Shown: piece after piece, positions 54,986 to 64,000 of the stretch
Layout: each line of letters begins with the position of its first letter
Numbering within the stretch: the first letter of the stretch is position 1
Source: Asparagopsis taxiformis
Taxonomy: Eukaryota; Rhodophyta; Florideophyceae; Bonnemaisoniales; Bonnemaisoniaceae
NCBI GenBank assembly: GCA_030407315.1
Contig: JALQPE010000107.1
Coordinates: 1-64,000, forward strand
DNA length: 64,000 nt
Direction: 5' to 3'
The notes under the pieces: model-generated
Database searches by the model: none
The model's input: only the letters and a program-made list of their open reading frames with translations
What the model was told of the DNA's origin: nothing
Translations under genes and position numbers: made by a program

Positions 54986-56374
54986 TTACTCGGAGGCGAC
55001 ATTGTGTACGGTAGGATGAGGTGCATCGACAGGGGAACTATTCTGTCCAACGATAACGTCATGTCCAATTGTGTCTAGCTCGCTGCAGATGGTGTGTCCA
55101 CTGAAAATGCATGCTGGGAGGTTCAAGTATGCAGTTCCCAACACAACATTCTTGAGAACGCGCTCGAAAGTTCCATATGGACGAGGGCCTTGAACAGGTT
55201 TCCAGGTCAGTGAGAACGAGTTGGCCAGTTTGAAATTTTTGCTGTCCGGCAGCTCAAAGTTCTCTTGCATTTCTCGACTTGAGAGGAAGCGAGCTTCCAA
55301 AGGATACGAATAGCTGCAATTGACATAGTCGTACTCATCAGATTCTCGAGTAAGAACGACAGTACTACTCATGTTTTCAGATCTCCTGTATAAAGAGGAA
55401 CCAACAAGAACAGCCTTTGTAGATGGAATAGAATCTTCTGAAGCACTGTCTGCTAGAGTTCCCAAAACTCTAATGACAGAAGACCCAGAATCGTGTCGTG
55501 TTTTCTTCCACTTGAGGATAGTAGAGTTCGTGCATGTAGACATGGAAGGAGCTAAAGTATTGCAGAGGTCATAGTATGTTCCAAAGTGGATCGATAGCTC
55601 TTTATCTCTCCCAGTTGAAATTCGAACCGCCTCGACGCTCGGCAGGAAAATTGTGTTTGGGTTGTTCTTCTCTTCGCATAGCCTGGAAAGTTGTAAAAAC
55701 TGTTCAAGCGAGCAATCTGCTCTTGCCGTCACATAGTCTTGCACCAAGGAGCTCACTTCCCGGCCTGTTTCAGACTTCGTGATTTTGGAGGACAGGGGTT
55801 TGTCCAGTTTTAAGCCAACTCTCTGGAACAGGTAGTCGCACACAATGTTTCCGAAGATGGGTCCAGTAGCGCTTGATGAACCGCGACAGTTGAAAATCTG
55901 CCTTTCGAGGTAGGATACCTTTTGAAACAGCTTGGATATGTCCTCATTGATGTTAGGACCAGGAGGACTCTCATCGCAAACTAAGCGCGGCTCGGACTTA
56001 GATCGACTCAACATGTTTTCTTTGCAGTCTTTTTTATGGAAACTGTCTTCACCCGCCGACGAGATCGTCTGCTCTAGTGCTAGTTGCTCTCCAAACCTCC
56101 AACGTAGCATGTTTCCAGAGTCAATGTCCAGCAGCGAATTGTTCTTGAATAATTTTGCTGTAGAGACTGACTGGTCGAAACCGTGTTCAGATTGATATTG
56201 CAGCGTAACAAACAAGTTTCCAGTCAAACGATGTTCTCCGGACGCGTCCGGCTTGGCAGTACTCAAAACTTTGGCGCCCCACCAAACCTTTTTCTGTTTC
56301 CTTCCTCTCGTTCGTAAACTCCATTCTACTTCAATGACTGATCCTTCGGAGACAAACTCTGTTGGGTCTTGCAT
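54986..56374 (-). CDS. Unknown 462-aa protein, divergent from the methyltransferase gene
   Basis: A single long frame with a clear ATG. Residues 8-95 (SVIEVEWSLRTRGRKQKKVWWGAKVL ... LRWRFGEQ) have the pattern of a small beta-barrel reader such as a Tudor-like domain: an aromatic/basic stretch WW.AKVL, then a strand-rich FVTLQYQSEHGF. This is a weak suggestion from pattern only. A short coiled coil may lie at 145-160 (ISKLFQKVSYLERQI). The C-terminal half has no recognised domain. It is transcribed away from the ParB-methyltransferase-SET gene with a 731-bp gap, so the two may be co-regulated. No signal peptide or membrane segment. Confidence 0.7.
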   Translation of the reverse strand: MQDPTEFVSEGSVIEVEWSLRTRGRKQKKVWWGAKVLSTAKPDASGEHRLTGNLFVTLQYQSEHGFDQSVSTAKLFKNNSLLDIDSGNMLRWRFGEQLALEQTISSAGEDSFHKKDCKENMLSRSKSEPRLVCDESPPGPNINEDISKLFQKVSYLERQIFNCRGSSSATGPIFGNIVCDYLFQRVGLKLDKPLSSKITKSETGREVSSLVQDYVTARADCSLEQFLQLSRLCEEKNNPNTIFLPSVEAVRISTGRDKELSIHFGTYYDLCNTLAPSMSTCTNSTILKWKKTRHDSGSSVIRVLGTLADSASEDSIPSTKAVLVGSSLYRRSENMSSTVVLTRESDEYDYVNCSYSYPLEARFLSSREMQENFELPDSKNFKLANSFSLTWKPVQGPRPYGTFERVLKNVVLGTAYLNLPACIFSGHTICSELDTIGHDVIVGQNSSPVDAPHPTVHNVASE

Positions 56375-56790
56375 AATGGGTATTCCCAGGAAAAGAATGG
56401 AAGAGGTATCGACTGAGGAAACAGGAAAGATGACGAAACTGTACAGCTTGTATCCGTGTGGAATGATAGAGAGAAAATTGGTAGGTTACTATTTTTATAC
56501 TTGCATAACTCGTAACGGTTATAAATTACTAACACCTGTCCCAAGCGACATGGGAGACCAACATCGTGATGATCATCTCTCTTGAACATTCATCACCATA
56601 TAATAAAGATCTTATTCCGAGCTGCTCGAAGCCATTACCAGTAGATTGGGTGTATTTTTCGCTGTGGCAATATAACGGAACCTAGACGTGTATGTATAAA
56701 GAGACGCAGGGATCGAGAATGATGCAGTGAAATCAATGTGTATATTTATATACTGGTTGTAAGAACGAGTCTACAAGTTCGAACAGAAGA

Positions 56791-56864
56791 TGAAGTCCTC
56801 TCAAGAGATTGGTTTTGAAATCTCCGATGGCAGATTTCAAACTCAATCTCTCGAGGGGACTTCA
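56791..56864. repeat. Imperfect hairpin upstream of the methyltransferase gene
   Basis: Arms 56791-56823 and 56832-56864 pair at 29 of 33 positions around an 8-base loop. Arms begin TGAAGTCCTCTCAAGAG and end GGGGACTTCA. It lies about 240 bp before the ATG at 57106. It could be a small-RNA precursor or a regulatory cruciform. Confidence 0.7.
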
Positions 56865-57105
56865 AATTCAAAACAAAAATGGAAATGTCCGTTGGCGAAA
56901 TAATTGTATTGAAAGGCCGCCGAAGAACCTAATTATTCCTCATTACGTACCCTACCTAGCCAAAGTATACCTGAAAATATTCAGGTTAACTCTTTAACTG
57001 TGCATTTAAGGTTTATCAAGATTGTTGCCGAAGGTTTTTAACGCCAGGTAGGAGAGAAGATTGTTTTCTGCTGGTGGCTGATTGAGGTGAAGAATCTATT
57101 TCTCG

Positions 57106-60100
57106 ATGGCCTCTGAGAAGAGAAATCCAGCGAGCACCTCTGGGCGTCCCCTTCATGGTGAGCGGCGCAATGGGCTATTGCACATCGACCCATTCAAGAT
57201 CAAAAGATATGTCGAGATTCGAGAAATCGACTACAGGCACGTCGATGTTATTGCCGAGAGCATTCAGGTTTACGGCTACAATGACAACAACCCAATTACC
57301 GGTCGGATCATTGACGGTGATGTACAGGTGCTGGATGGTGCGCATCGTTCGAAAGCTGTAATCAAGCTCATAGAGAACGGTGAGCTTCCGCGTGATTTCA
57401 CTGTTCCTATGATTGAAGAAGAAGTCGACATATCTCCGATTACAAGTGCTGCTTTCCTTCTAGATAGTGTGAAAGCATCAAACGCGAACGATATGGCATC
57501 CAGGCAGAAGAGGATGACTTTCATTGAGTACCTGAATCTTACTTTGGATCTTAGAGATGGGTACTGGGAGCGAAACGCAGGTGAAAAACAAGGGAGCTCA
57601 AGCATGGTTACAATTCGCGACGTGAATATGCCATCCATTAGGCGATGGCTCGCCGTGGGATCTCAGCGCGAAGATTTGGCAGAAACTGTGCTGAGGCAGC
57701 CACAGTACGAGAGTTGCTTGTCAATTCTTCGTGTGCTTCGCCCCTACAGTCGCATAGAAGAACCCAATCCCAAAATGGTTCGCTGTCTGTGGCAGTTGTT
57801 CTGTATTGTATGGGGAAGGCCGGTTGAAGTTCAGAACAATTTTGCGATGAAGGAGTTTCCCACATCTCTCGAGAAAAGAGCATCAGTCGGCGAGCAGTTG
57901 TTTGGGATGTCTACAAGTGGTGAAATTGCTTCTCCATTGTGTCGCGAAGTCCTCACCTGTGAGTATTTTCGTTCTGGAAGAAGTGCACAGGGTAGAACAT
58001 TAACAGAAGAAGACAAAGTATTTGGAAGGCTGATGTTTATGATTTCATTTGTGCACATTGCCCTCACTAGACGCAGAAATGCACCCATTCGCCGGGGTAG
58101 GAAGCGTCGTAGAACTGGGAGGGATACAGAGACTTCTACATTCGCCCCTTTCCAGCGCACAAGAGCAAACGGAGAGTCTGTGGGTGTCGTTTTGGAAAGG
58201 GTCATGTCTGCCTGGGATACAACAGCGATGATTCTGGGCTTCGAAAGCGCCTACATGATGTGTCGCCCATACATGGTTTTCGACTCTGAGAAATTCCAAT
58301 TCATCTGTCTTGCTAATCGTACTGACGGGTGGGCACATCCTGACCACTACTCAGATCTTCTGCTTCCGTCCCCGGTAGTGAAACTCCGCGAGAATGCAGG
58401 TTATCCAGGCACTTTGGATATCTCTGTTGATGCAAGGTTGAGGTCTTTGACAGAAGCCGTACTAGTGTCTGTGTATGACTGTATGATAGGCATTGATGTA
58501 TTCGGATCAAGTACGAACCAGATGGAAGGGCTGCGCACTAAATTTTTCCATCAGCCTGACCGGTTCGGATTGAACGCCTTCATCGAAGCAAGAATAGAAC
58601 AATCCATCGCATTGGATGGTCACGAAAGACTCAAGGTATGGAAGAACTGGAACCGTGAAATGCGTGTGAAGCCAGTTGATGTCTGCGACTTGAAAATTCT
58701 CTACGAGACTGAACAGCGCAACGCAGCATCCAGATCTCTTTCTCGAGAAAGAGATCGTCTTGAGTCGAATGAATCAATGCAGCACAGCACTCGCCGTTTA
58801 GGTACAGGTGGAAGGAAACCTACCAATGACTCTGGATCCCAGTATACATCCAGCATGGATGGGAGGGCTTCGTCCGCAGTGGACACGGTTATGCAAGATG
58901 TTGCGGAGGATACACCGTCAGCGGAGGCAGTGGGTGAGGAAGAGGGGGTACCGGATCATATTGTGCAATTGAAAAAGGTCATGAAGAGATTTTGCGTGGC
59001 TTACAACTGTACAGCCTCGAGGTTAGTGCACCGGGTTAACACTGATTCCATTGGCATGCTTTCAGGGAATACTATTGATGGACAAGCACAACTTGTGCTC
59101 ACCGATCCACCCTTCAACACGCGGAGGGAGAAAGGCAAGACCAATTCAGACTATGATGACATCAATAGCGCACAAATGTTTCGTACTGGAAAGGACATTT
59201 CTCGAATGCTGCGCCCTGGAGGACATGCCCTGATATTTTCCAGTATCAAACAGTTGGTTGGGTGGGGAGAAGCTCTTCAAAATGCAGAAAGCGGGGAACA
59301 ATCCATGCGTACAGACGATGTTCCTCTCATTCTAAGCCGTCGTCCCTACGTATTCATCCAAAACCCAATGAACAAATCGTGTTCATTACACAACATTCAC
59401 GAGTTTGTTGTGCACAGTTTCAAACGTGGGATGGGAGCTGCCGCGTTTGAAATGGTTGATTATTCTTTGCATAACCGTGACCTTTCACGACATCCAGGGT
59501 ACGTGAACGCAATCGACAACTGCCCAAAGCTCGGACCTGGTGAGTCATTGAACTTCGAAGACAAAAGGCTACGTGCGGAGCAGAAGCCTCTGTCCATACT
59601 TCGAGAGCTTATTTCAAGGTTTTCAAAGCCAGGAGACATTGTGGTAGATCTATTCTCCGGAACGTATTCTACTGCAATAGCTTGCATGACAATGAGAGAT
59701 GGTCTGTATCGCAAGTTTATTGGATGTGAAAAAGACGCCACATGCCATGGATCAGCTCAGCCGTTGTTGCTGGATTGCTTTGTTAGGCAAGGTCGAGATG
59801 GAGTTTTTGGGGAGGCAACCAAAAATGACATATCGAGTATTCTCGCTAACAAAGAATGGAATTACTCGATAAGGAGCAATGTAGGAAGTGAAAGACTTCG
59901 ACATCGAAGTGATGCGCCTGATGGATTCCCGTCGGTATCTTCACTACCACTGCATATGTTGCGATTTGTCTCCTCTGTTGCGCGGGATCAAAGCATGCTC
60001 CGAAGACTTGCCGAAGTCCCAATGAATGAATGGGGCGTAGAAGATTTAGGCAAGGTTTTCTCCGTTGACCCTGAGATGATGCTTGCAGTAGATGCCTCCT

Positions 60101-60615
60101 TTCACAACGTTATTGTTGCTGCATCGACAGTTCGAGAGGGAGGATTGGGGGTTTTTGCCGCAGAAGATTTAGAGAGGGGCTCTGTTGTTGGATGGTATAA
60201 TGGGACAATTTTATACGGGAAGATTGGGGAGAATGAACCGCAACGCAGTCGCTTGTACGGACCGGACGGGTTCGGTTGTACTGGTGAAAGATTCCAAAAC
60301 TTCAACATGGAGATGGAGACCAGTGTCATCGGAGAAGAAGCACCGGTCGACAAGATATATCTTGTACCAGCGGAATACAATGTCTGCAGCTACCTCAACG
60401 ACAGTAGGACCATTGACGGAATGGAGAGAGTTGCAAATGTGCAACGCAGAAAAAATGCAGAGTTCCGAGTTCACAAAGACGTCAATCCTACTTGCGACTT
60501 CAAGTATGCAGTAGCAAAACCTGATCTCATCCTAGCGCAGGTTGTAGTAGATGTTCGAGCTGGGGAAGAGATATTCGTTGACTATGGATCGCGCTACTGG
60601 ACTGCAGAGAAGTAG
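57106..60615 (+). CDS. ParB-like / DNA N4-N6 methyltransferase / SET fusion protein
   Basis: 1169 aa. A ParB/sulfiredoxin-like N-terminal domain (about 26-110) has VLDGAHRSKAV at 76-86. Residues 120-540 have no recognised fold, with a basic patch RRGRKRRRTGR (329-339) that may act in nuclear import. After an acidic linker comes an amino-methyltransferase: TDPPFN (666-671, motif IV, the D-P-P-F catalytic motif) and then VDLFSGTYSTAIA (847-859, motif I, AdoMet binding), the motif order of beta-class N4/N6 enzymes. The end is a SET domain (about 1005-1165): GGLGVFAAEDLERG, YNVCSYLNDS and AGEEIFVDYGSRYW. Predicted role: DNA amino-methylation plus protein lysine methylation, in the nucleus. The SET region lacks a canonical NHS motif (LNDS instead), so activity is uncertain. 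The frame is intact; the start is the first ATG after stops. Confidence 0.9.
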   Translation: MASEKRNPASTSGRPLHGERRNGLLHIDPFKIKRYVEIREIDYRHVDVIAESIQVYGYNDNNPITGRIIDGDVQVLDGAHRSKAVIKLIENGELPRDFTVPMIEEEVDISPITSAAFLLDSVKASNANDMASRQKRMTFIEYLNLTLDLRDGYWERNAGEKQGSSSMVTIRDVNMPSIRRWLAVGSQREDLAETVLRQPQYESCLSILRVLRPYSRIEEPNPKMVRCLWQLFCIVWGRPVEVQNNFAMKEFPTSLEKRASVGEQLFGMSTSGEIASPLCREVLTCEYFRSGRSAQGRTLTEEDKVFGRLMFMISFVHIALTRRRNAPIRRGRKRRRTGRDTETSTFAPFQRTRANGESVGVVLERVMSAWDTTAMILGFESAYMMCRPYMVFDSEKFQFICLANRTDGWAHPDHYSDLLLPSPVVKLRENAGYPGTLDISVDARLRSLTEAVLVSVYDCMIGIDVFGSSTNQMEGLRTKFFHQPDRFGLNAFIEARIEQSIALDGHERLKVWKNWNREMRVKPVDVCDLKILYETEQRNAASRSLSRERDRLESNESMQHSTRRLGTGGRKPTNDSGSQYTSSMDGRASSAVDTVMQDVAEDTPSAEAVGEEEGVPDHIVQLKKVMKRFCVAYNCTASRLVHRVNTDSIGMLSGNTIDGQAQLVLTDPPFNTRREKGKTNSDYDDINSAQMFRTGKDISRMLRPGGHALIFSSIKQLVGWGEALQNAESGEQSMRTDDVPLILSRRPYVFIQNPMNKSCSLHNIHEFVVHSFKRGMGAAAFEMVDYSLHNRDLSRHPGYVNAIDNCPKLGPGESLNFEDKRLRAEQKPLSILRELISRFSKPGDIVVDLFSGTYSTAIACMTMRDGLYRKFIGCEKDATCHGSAQPLLLDCFVRQGRDGVFGEATKNDISSILANKEWNYSIRSNVGSERLRHRSDAPDGFPSVSSLPLHMLRFVSSVARDQSMLRRLAEVPMNEWGVEDLGKVFSVDPEMMLAVDASFHNVIVAASTVREGGLGVFAAEDLERGSVVGWYNGTILYGKIGENEPQRSRLYGPDGFGCTGERFQNFNMEMETSVIGEEAPVDKIYLVPAEYNVCSYLNDSRTIDGMERVANVQRRKNAEFRVHKDVNPTCDFKYAVAKPDLILAQVVVDVRAGEEIFVDYGSRYWTAEK

Positions 60616-60736
60616 GACAGTATACGCGTCCAATTACAGATATCAAGAGTACCATCAGCAATAAAAAGTCTTGCATCTGAACTCGTACAACGTTGTAGTA
60701 CTACAATCTACCTGAGCGATAATAACAGACTTTCAT

Positions 60737-61440
60737 TTGCTGAGCGGTGCCAGTCAGCCCACGCCCAATGATAGTGCTGCACCTGGGCTTTGCCATACCA
60801 AAATAATACCGGGTATTATTTCGGGTGTGGCCAGCCCAAGTGCAGCTCTGCCATTGGCTGTCATGAACGCAGCGGCAGCCAATGGAATTGCTGCACCTGG
60901 GCTTTGCCATGCCAAAATAATACCGGGTATTATTTTGGGTGTGGCCAGCCCAAGTGCAGCAATTCTATTGGCTGTCATGAACGCAGCGGCAGCCAATGGA
61001 ATTGCTGCACCTGGGCTTTGCCATGCCAAAATAATACCGGGTATTATTTTGGGTGTGGCCAGCCCAAGTGCAGCTCTGCTATTGGCTGTCATGAACACAG
61101 CGGCAGCCAATGGAATTGCTGCACCTGGGCTTTGCCATGCCAAAATAATACCGGGTATTATTTTGGGTGTGGCCAGCCCAAGTGCAGCTCTGCTATTGGC
61201 TGTCATGAACGCAGCGGCAGCCAATGGAATTGCTGCACCTGGGCTTTGCCATGCCAAAATAATACCGGGTATTATTTTGGGTGTGGCCAGCCCAAGTGCA
61301 GCTCTGCTATTGGCTGTCATGAACGCAGCGGCAGCCAATGGAATTGCTGCACCTGGGCTTTGCCATGCCAAAATAATACCGGTATTATTTTGGGTGTGGC
61401 CAGCCCAAGTGCAGCTCTGCCATTGGCTGCCAGGTTTGCA
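60737..61440. repeat. 114-bp tandem array, six copies, palindromic core
   Basis: Cores AATAATACCGGGTATTATT begin at about 60801, 60915, 61029, 61143, 61257 and 61371 (constant period 114; the last core lacks one G). Each unit also has CCATTGGCTG ... CAGCCAATGG and GCCCAAGTGCAGC ... GCTGCACCTGGGC, so the whole unit can fold into hairpins. Because 114 is 38 codons, frames of 224-239 codons stay open on both strands. I regard these as by-products, not genes. Confidence 0.92.
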
Positions 61441-61760
61441 TCTCAACTACAGTTAGTATACTAAGAAGAACAATTCAAGACCTTGGTTACTCGAGTGATG
61501 TGGAATTGTGGCAGTCTTGCAAAACTGTGCCATGCATGTAGGAAAGGAAAAGAGATCAGTCTGTACGATGTAGGGTGTAGAAGCTATGCGGGGTGAGAGG
61601 TAGAGGAACTCTAATAGTGCAGTAGACTGACCGTGCTAATATTTTCAAAGTCGTGAATAGGAGTAGATTTAGTTGTGGTAAAGGAAGTATACTACCGAAG
61701 CTAGCTTAGGATTGGCAGATGCTGCCTGTAGAGGGAGAGGCAAAGCAGTATTCTTGCAGA

Positions 61761-64000
61761 TTATCGCGCACTAGGTGCATCCCAGTAGTTGACTGTTTCG
61801 ATAGCATCCGCCAATTCTTCTTCGTCACTTAAAAGGTAGAGATGAGAACGAACCGGAAGACCATATGTTAGGCGATTTTCCGCTGAACTACTGAATCCCT
61901 TGCCTCCATGGTAGAAGTCACCACGACCGATGAAGAGAGAATACGGTGGCACGTAGATGTCCATAACAGGCGTCTTGTACTTCTCAGCGTCTGCACGCGT
62001 CAAACAGACGTGGCTGAAATACGCTCCACGAAGCCAGAACCCATCAGCCGCGCTTGCCATCAGAAAGTACGATCTTCCAGGTGGGAAATCGGAATCATTG
62101 ATGACCACCGGTAGGTCTGTGTGCAAGTCTTGATCTGGAGCACCATCAGAGGTCAGCAAAAGACGTAAACCGGTTTTAGGAAAGGCCACAGGCTCATGGA
62201 TTCCTAGGCCCAAGTACATTAGCTCGGCACAGATTGCTTTGCCGACCTCGAGAATCATCTTGTTCTTGAATTGATGTTCATCCATCTGCTCGAGATCGTC
62301 GCAAATCTTCTTCCTTGAGATAGAGAACCTTCCCAAACGAGAGGCCTGTTGCTCTGCTGTTACCTCACCCTTGTTTCGAATCTGATGCCAGGGATCATTG
62401 GAACTGTCTTCAGCAGAAGAATGAACAGGTTTGAACTTCTGGGCGTAGAACGTGAACAGTTCATGTGCTGCGTTGCCCACAGTCGAAGAACGGAAGATAC
62501 CACTGAGTACATGGGCACCCAAGAGATTGAGAGTTGACCTAGCTGTTGCAAAGAACTTCTCTGCACAGCAAGCTGGACCACTGCACGCTATACAATTCAT
62601 ATCGGCAGCAGCTGCACTCAAAATCTCCTGTCGGATTGTTTCGTACAGCTTGCTGTCGATATAGTACTTGACCCTAGAGTCTGACGGTATGGTGTTCGGG
62701 AGAATATCCATAATCCGTTCATCGACTACCCTGTCGGGGAGGGGATTTTCCTGCTCATCGCTGAACAATGGAATCTCCTCGGTTGAACGTTTCACCGTAC
62801 GGTTAGCTTCCAGTCTTCCGCGCTTCGGAAGGGGCTCTTCGGACTCTTCTTCTACCTCCGACTCTGCCTGACTGTCGCCGCCAACCCGTAGACTCTCCGT
62901 TCTCTGCCGTTTCGACCTGCGAAGTGTCTCGACTGGCTCATTCACCGCAAGCGGTGGTGCATTGAGAGGGAGACGGAGGAGAACAGATCCCAATTGCTTC
63001 TCAGAACCTGCCACAGTGGCATCAGGGGTTCCTTGAGCCTGCTCAACTGCAGGAACGGAAGTGGCAGGAGCAGGAGGGGTAGCAGGAGGGGTGGAAGGGG
63101 CGGGAACGGAAGCGGCAGGAGGAGGGGTAGCAGGAGGGGTGGAAGGGGCGGGAACGGAAGTGGCAGGAGGAGGAGGGGTAGTAGGAGCAGGAGTAGAAGG
63201 GGTAGAAGGGGTAGAAGGGGTAGAAGGGGTAGAAGGGGTAGAAGGGGTAGAAGGTAGAAGGAGTAGAAGGGTAGAATGAGCACGAGGAGCAGGAGGGGTA
63301 GAAGGAGCAGGAGGGGTAGAAGGGGCAGGAGGAGTAGGACCAGAACGGGTAGAAGGGGTAGAAGGCTCATCTGATTGGGGCGTAGATGGCTTCGGCGCAT
63401 CTTCAGATGGCTGTTCATTGTGAACAATGACCCTTTGGTCTTCTTCCATGTCCACAACGCCCGTGGAAAAGCGAAGCTGCTCATACATTTCGTCGGAGAC
63501 GAGAGCATGCTTCGTACCGCTGTTATCGTCGGTATTGAAGTGCAGGAGGGTCTCCGCGATACTGTTCGCAATAACAGTCTCCTTTCCTGACCCAGTGTTC
63601 TTGAGCTCGGAGTAGAAATGGTCGAGCGGAGGCTCCATCATTTTGTGAGCAGCAACCGGCTCGGACATCTTGAACACTTCAATCAAAACACGAACGAAAG
63701 GATTACCAAATCCTCTTGTCGTCCTACTCAACTGACGCAGATCTCGCATGCGTGTCCAGAGAGCTGTTATGAGCAAGATGAACCTTTGCTGATACTCCGA
63801 GCCGCGACGGAAGTCTGCCATGAAAACGAGATCCATGTTGCAGCCATACATGTCTACGGACTGCTTGAAGACATCGTCGTTGATGTCACGGCCTTCTTTA
63901 ACGGCCCTTTCCTGTTCCGCAGCGAGAATTTCCTTGGTGAACATGCTCGGTACGGAACTCCAGAACTCAAGCGCTTTGTTGTTCACAGTCCGGAAGCCTT
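61761..64000 (-). CDS. 2OG-Fe(II) dioxygenase-like protein, 5'-truncated by the window edge
   Basis: At least 741 aa. The frame is still open at the window edge, and the first possible codon seen is a GTG at 63986, so the real start is outside. Numbering from that GTG: an N-terminal unknown region (1-200); a Ser/Thr/Pro-rich linker (about 205-310) encoded by a minisatellite; and a C-terminal domain with the iron-binding triad pattern H622-x-D624 (LHTDLP), H693 (FYHGGKG) and R705 (ENRLTYG), as in 2-oxoglutarate/Fe(II) oxygenases. CIACSGPACC near 470 could bind a metal. Substrate unknown: protein, nucleic acid or small molecule. It converges with the methyltransferase/SET gene across the 114-bp array, which invites a writer/eraser reading, but this is not proven. 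Confidence 0.7.
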   Translation of the reverse strand, partial: GFRTVNNKALEFWSSVPSMFTKEILAAEQERAVKEGRDINDDVFKQSVDMYGCNMDLVFMADFRRGSEYQQRFILLITALWTRMRDLRQLSRTTRGFGNPFVRVLIEVFKMSEPVAAHKMMEPPLDHFYSELKNTGSGKETVIANSIAETLLHFNTDDNSGTKHALVSDEMYEQLRFSTGVVDMEEDQRVIVHNEQPSEDAPKPSTPQSDEPSTPSTRSGPTPPAPSTPPAPSTPPAPRAHSTLLLLLPSTPSTPSTPSTPSTPSTPSTPAPTTPPPPATSVPAPSTPPATPPPAASVPAPSTPPATPPAPATSVPAVEQAQGTPDATVAGSEKQLGSVLLRLPLNAPPLAVNEPVETLRRSKRQRTESLRVGGDSQAESEVEEESEEPLPKRGRLEANRTVKRSTEEIPLFSDEQENPLPDRVVDERIMDILPNTIPSDSRVKYYIDSKLYETIRQEILSAAAADMNCIACSGPACCAEKFFATARSTLNLLGAHVLSGIFRSSTVGNAAHELFTFYAQKFKPVHSSAEDSSNDPWHQIRNKGEVTAEQQASRLGRFSISRKKICDDLEQMDEHQFKNKMILEVGKAICAELMYLGLGIHEPVAFPKTGLRLLLTSDGAPDQDLHTDLPVVINDSDFPPGRSYFLMASAADGFWLRGAYFSHVCLTRADAEKYKTPVMDIYVPPYSLFIGRGDFYHGGKGFSSSAENRLTYGLPVRSHLYLLSDEEELADAIETVNYWDAPSAR
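63060..63370 (-). repeat. Minisatellite encoding the STP-rich linker
   Basis: Repeated plus-strand AGAAGGGGT and GCAGGAGGGGT units give SerThrPro and ProAlaPro repeats on the coding strand. The uniform nine-base units at about 63190-63250 are likely to vary in number between individuals. Confidence 0.85.

Noticed and set aside
60754..61446. 230-aa minus-strand and 224/239-aa plus-strand frames over the 114-bp array
   Set aside because: They exist because the period is 38 codons without stops; three overlapping frames on two strands cannot all be genes, and none has a non-repeat domain.
62942..63571. 209-aa leucine-rich minus-strand frame
   Set aside because: Out-of-frame reading of the minisatellite in the dioxygenase gene.

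Overview
Organism: a eukaryotic nuclear genome. It carries LTR retrotransposons of the Ty1/Copia type, relics of Tc1/mariner and Mutator-like DNA transposons, long AT/GC-balanced non-coding stretches, and large intron-free genes. Intron-poor genes, Copia-dominated repeats and NB-ARC proteins with WD40 and TIR domains would suit a multicellular red alga (a Chondrus-like florideophyte). This is an inference from gene content and style, with moderate confidence; no rRNA, tRNA or organelle marker was seen.

Layout, left half (1-32.1 kb): a repeat-built locus. Two copies of one ancestral unit are present: a minus-strand and a plus-strand gene for an NB-ARC/WD40/TIR protein, diverging from a shared intergenic block of about 1.2 kb, each followed by a conserved 3' flank. 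Pair 1 is gene A (intact, 1357 aa, 6954-11027 minus) and relic C (12745-18875 plus, lacking its 5' half and interrupted by a 381-bp insertion and a nearly intact Copia element). Pair 2 is gene B (23035-27106 minus, one extra base splits it) and relic D (28385-31429 plus, with a nonsense codon and two internal deletions). Four Copia-type elements have invaded: an old one at the left edge, a truncated one at 2008-5565 with a precise 5-bp target duplication, a 3' fragment at 12238-12740, and a nearly intact one at 13658-18180. Their primer-binding sites match the anticodon arm of initiator tRNA-Met, as in Drosophila copia, and all four 3' LTRs start with a duplicated LTR end.

Middle (32.1-41.7 kb): gene-poor sequence with one clear gene, an SMP-30/gluconolactonase-like lactonase (36353-37333), a long imperfect hairpin, a Tc1/mariner relic, a Mutator-like (MULE) relic and a cluster of GGCAGTA motifs.

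Right half (41.7-64 kb): an accessory region. An unknown gene (41730-42542) appears split from a downstream part (53667-54380) by an 11.1-kb segment bounded by 34-bp inverted repeats. That segment holds a 6.8-kb palindrome (two 2.09-kb arms around a 2.6-kb spacer), an array of exon-like 27-nt and 12-nt blocks with consensus splice borders, and several minisatellites. Beyond it lie an unknown 462-aa gene (minus), a 1169-aa protein joining a ParB-like domain, a DNA N4/N6-type methyltransferase and a SET domain (plus), a six-fold 114-bp tandem array with a palindromic core, and a 5'-truncated gene for a protein with a 2-oxoglutarate/Fe(II) dioxygenase-like C-terminus (minus). A methyltransferase/SET protein next to a putative dioxygenase suggests a DNA/chromatin-modifying cassette, possibly carried by a large mobile or virus-derived element. 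This is a hypothesis only.
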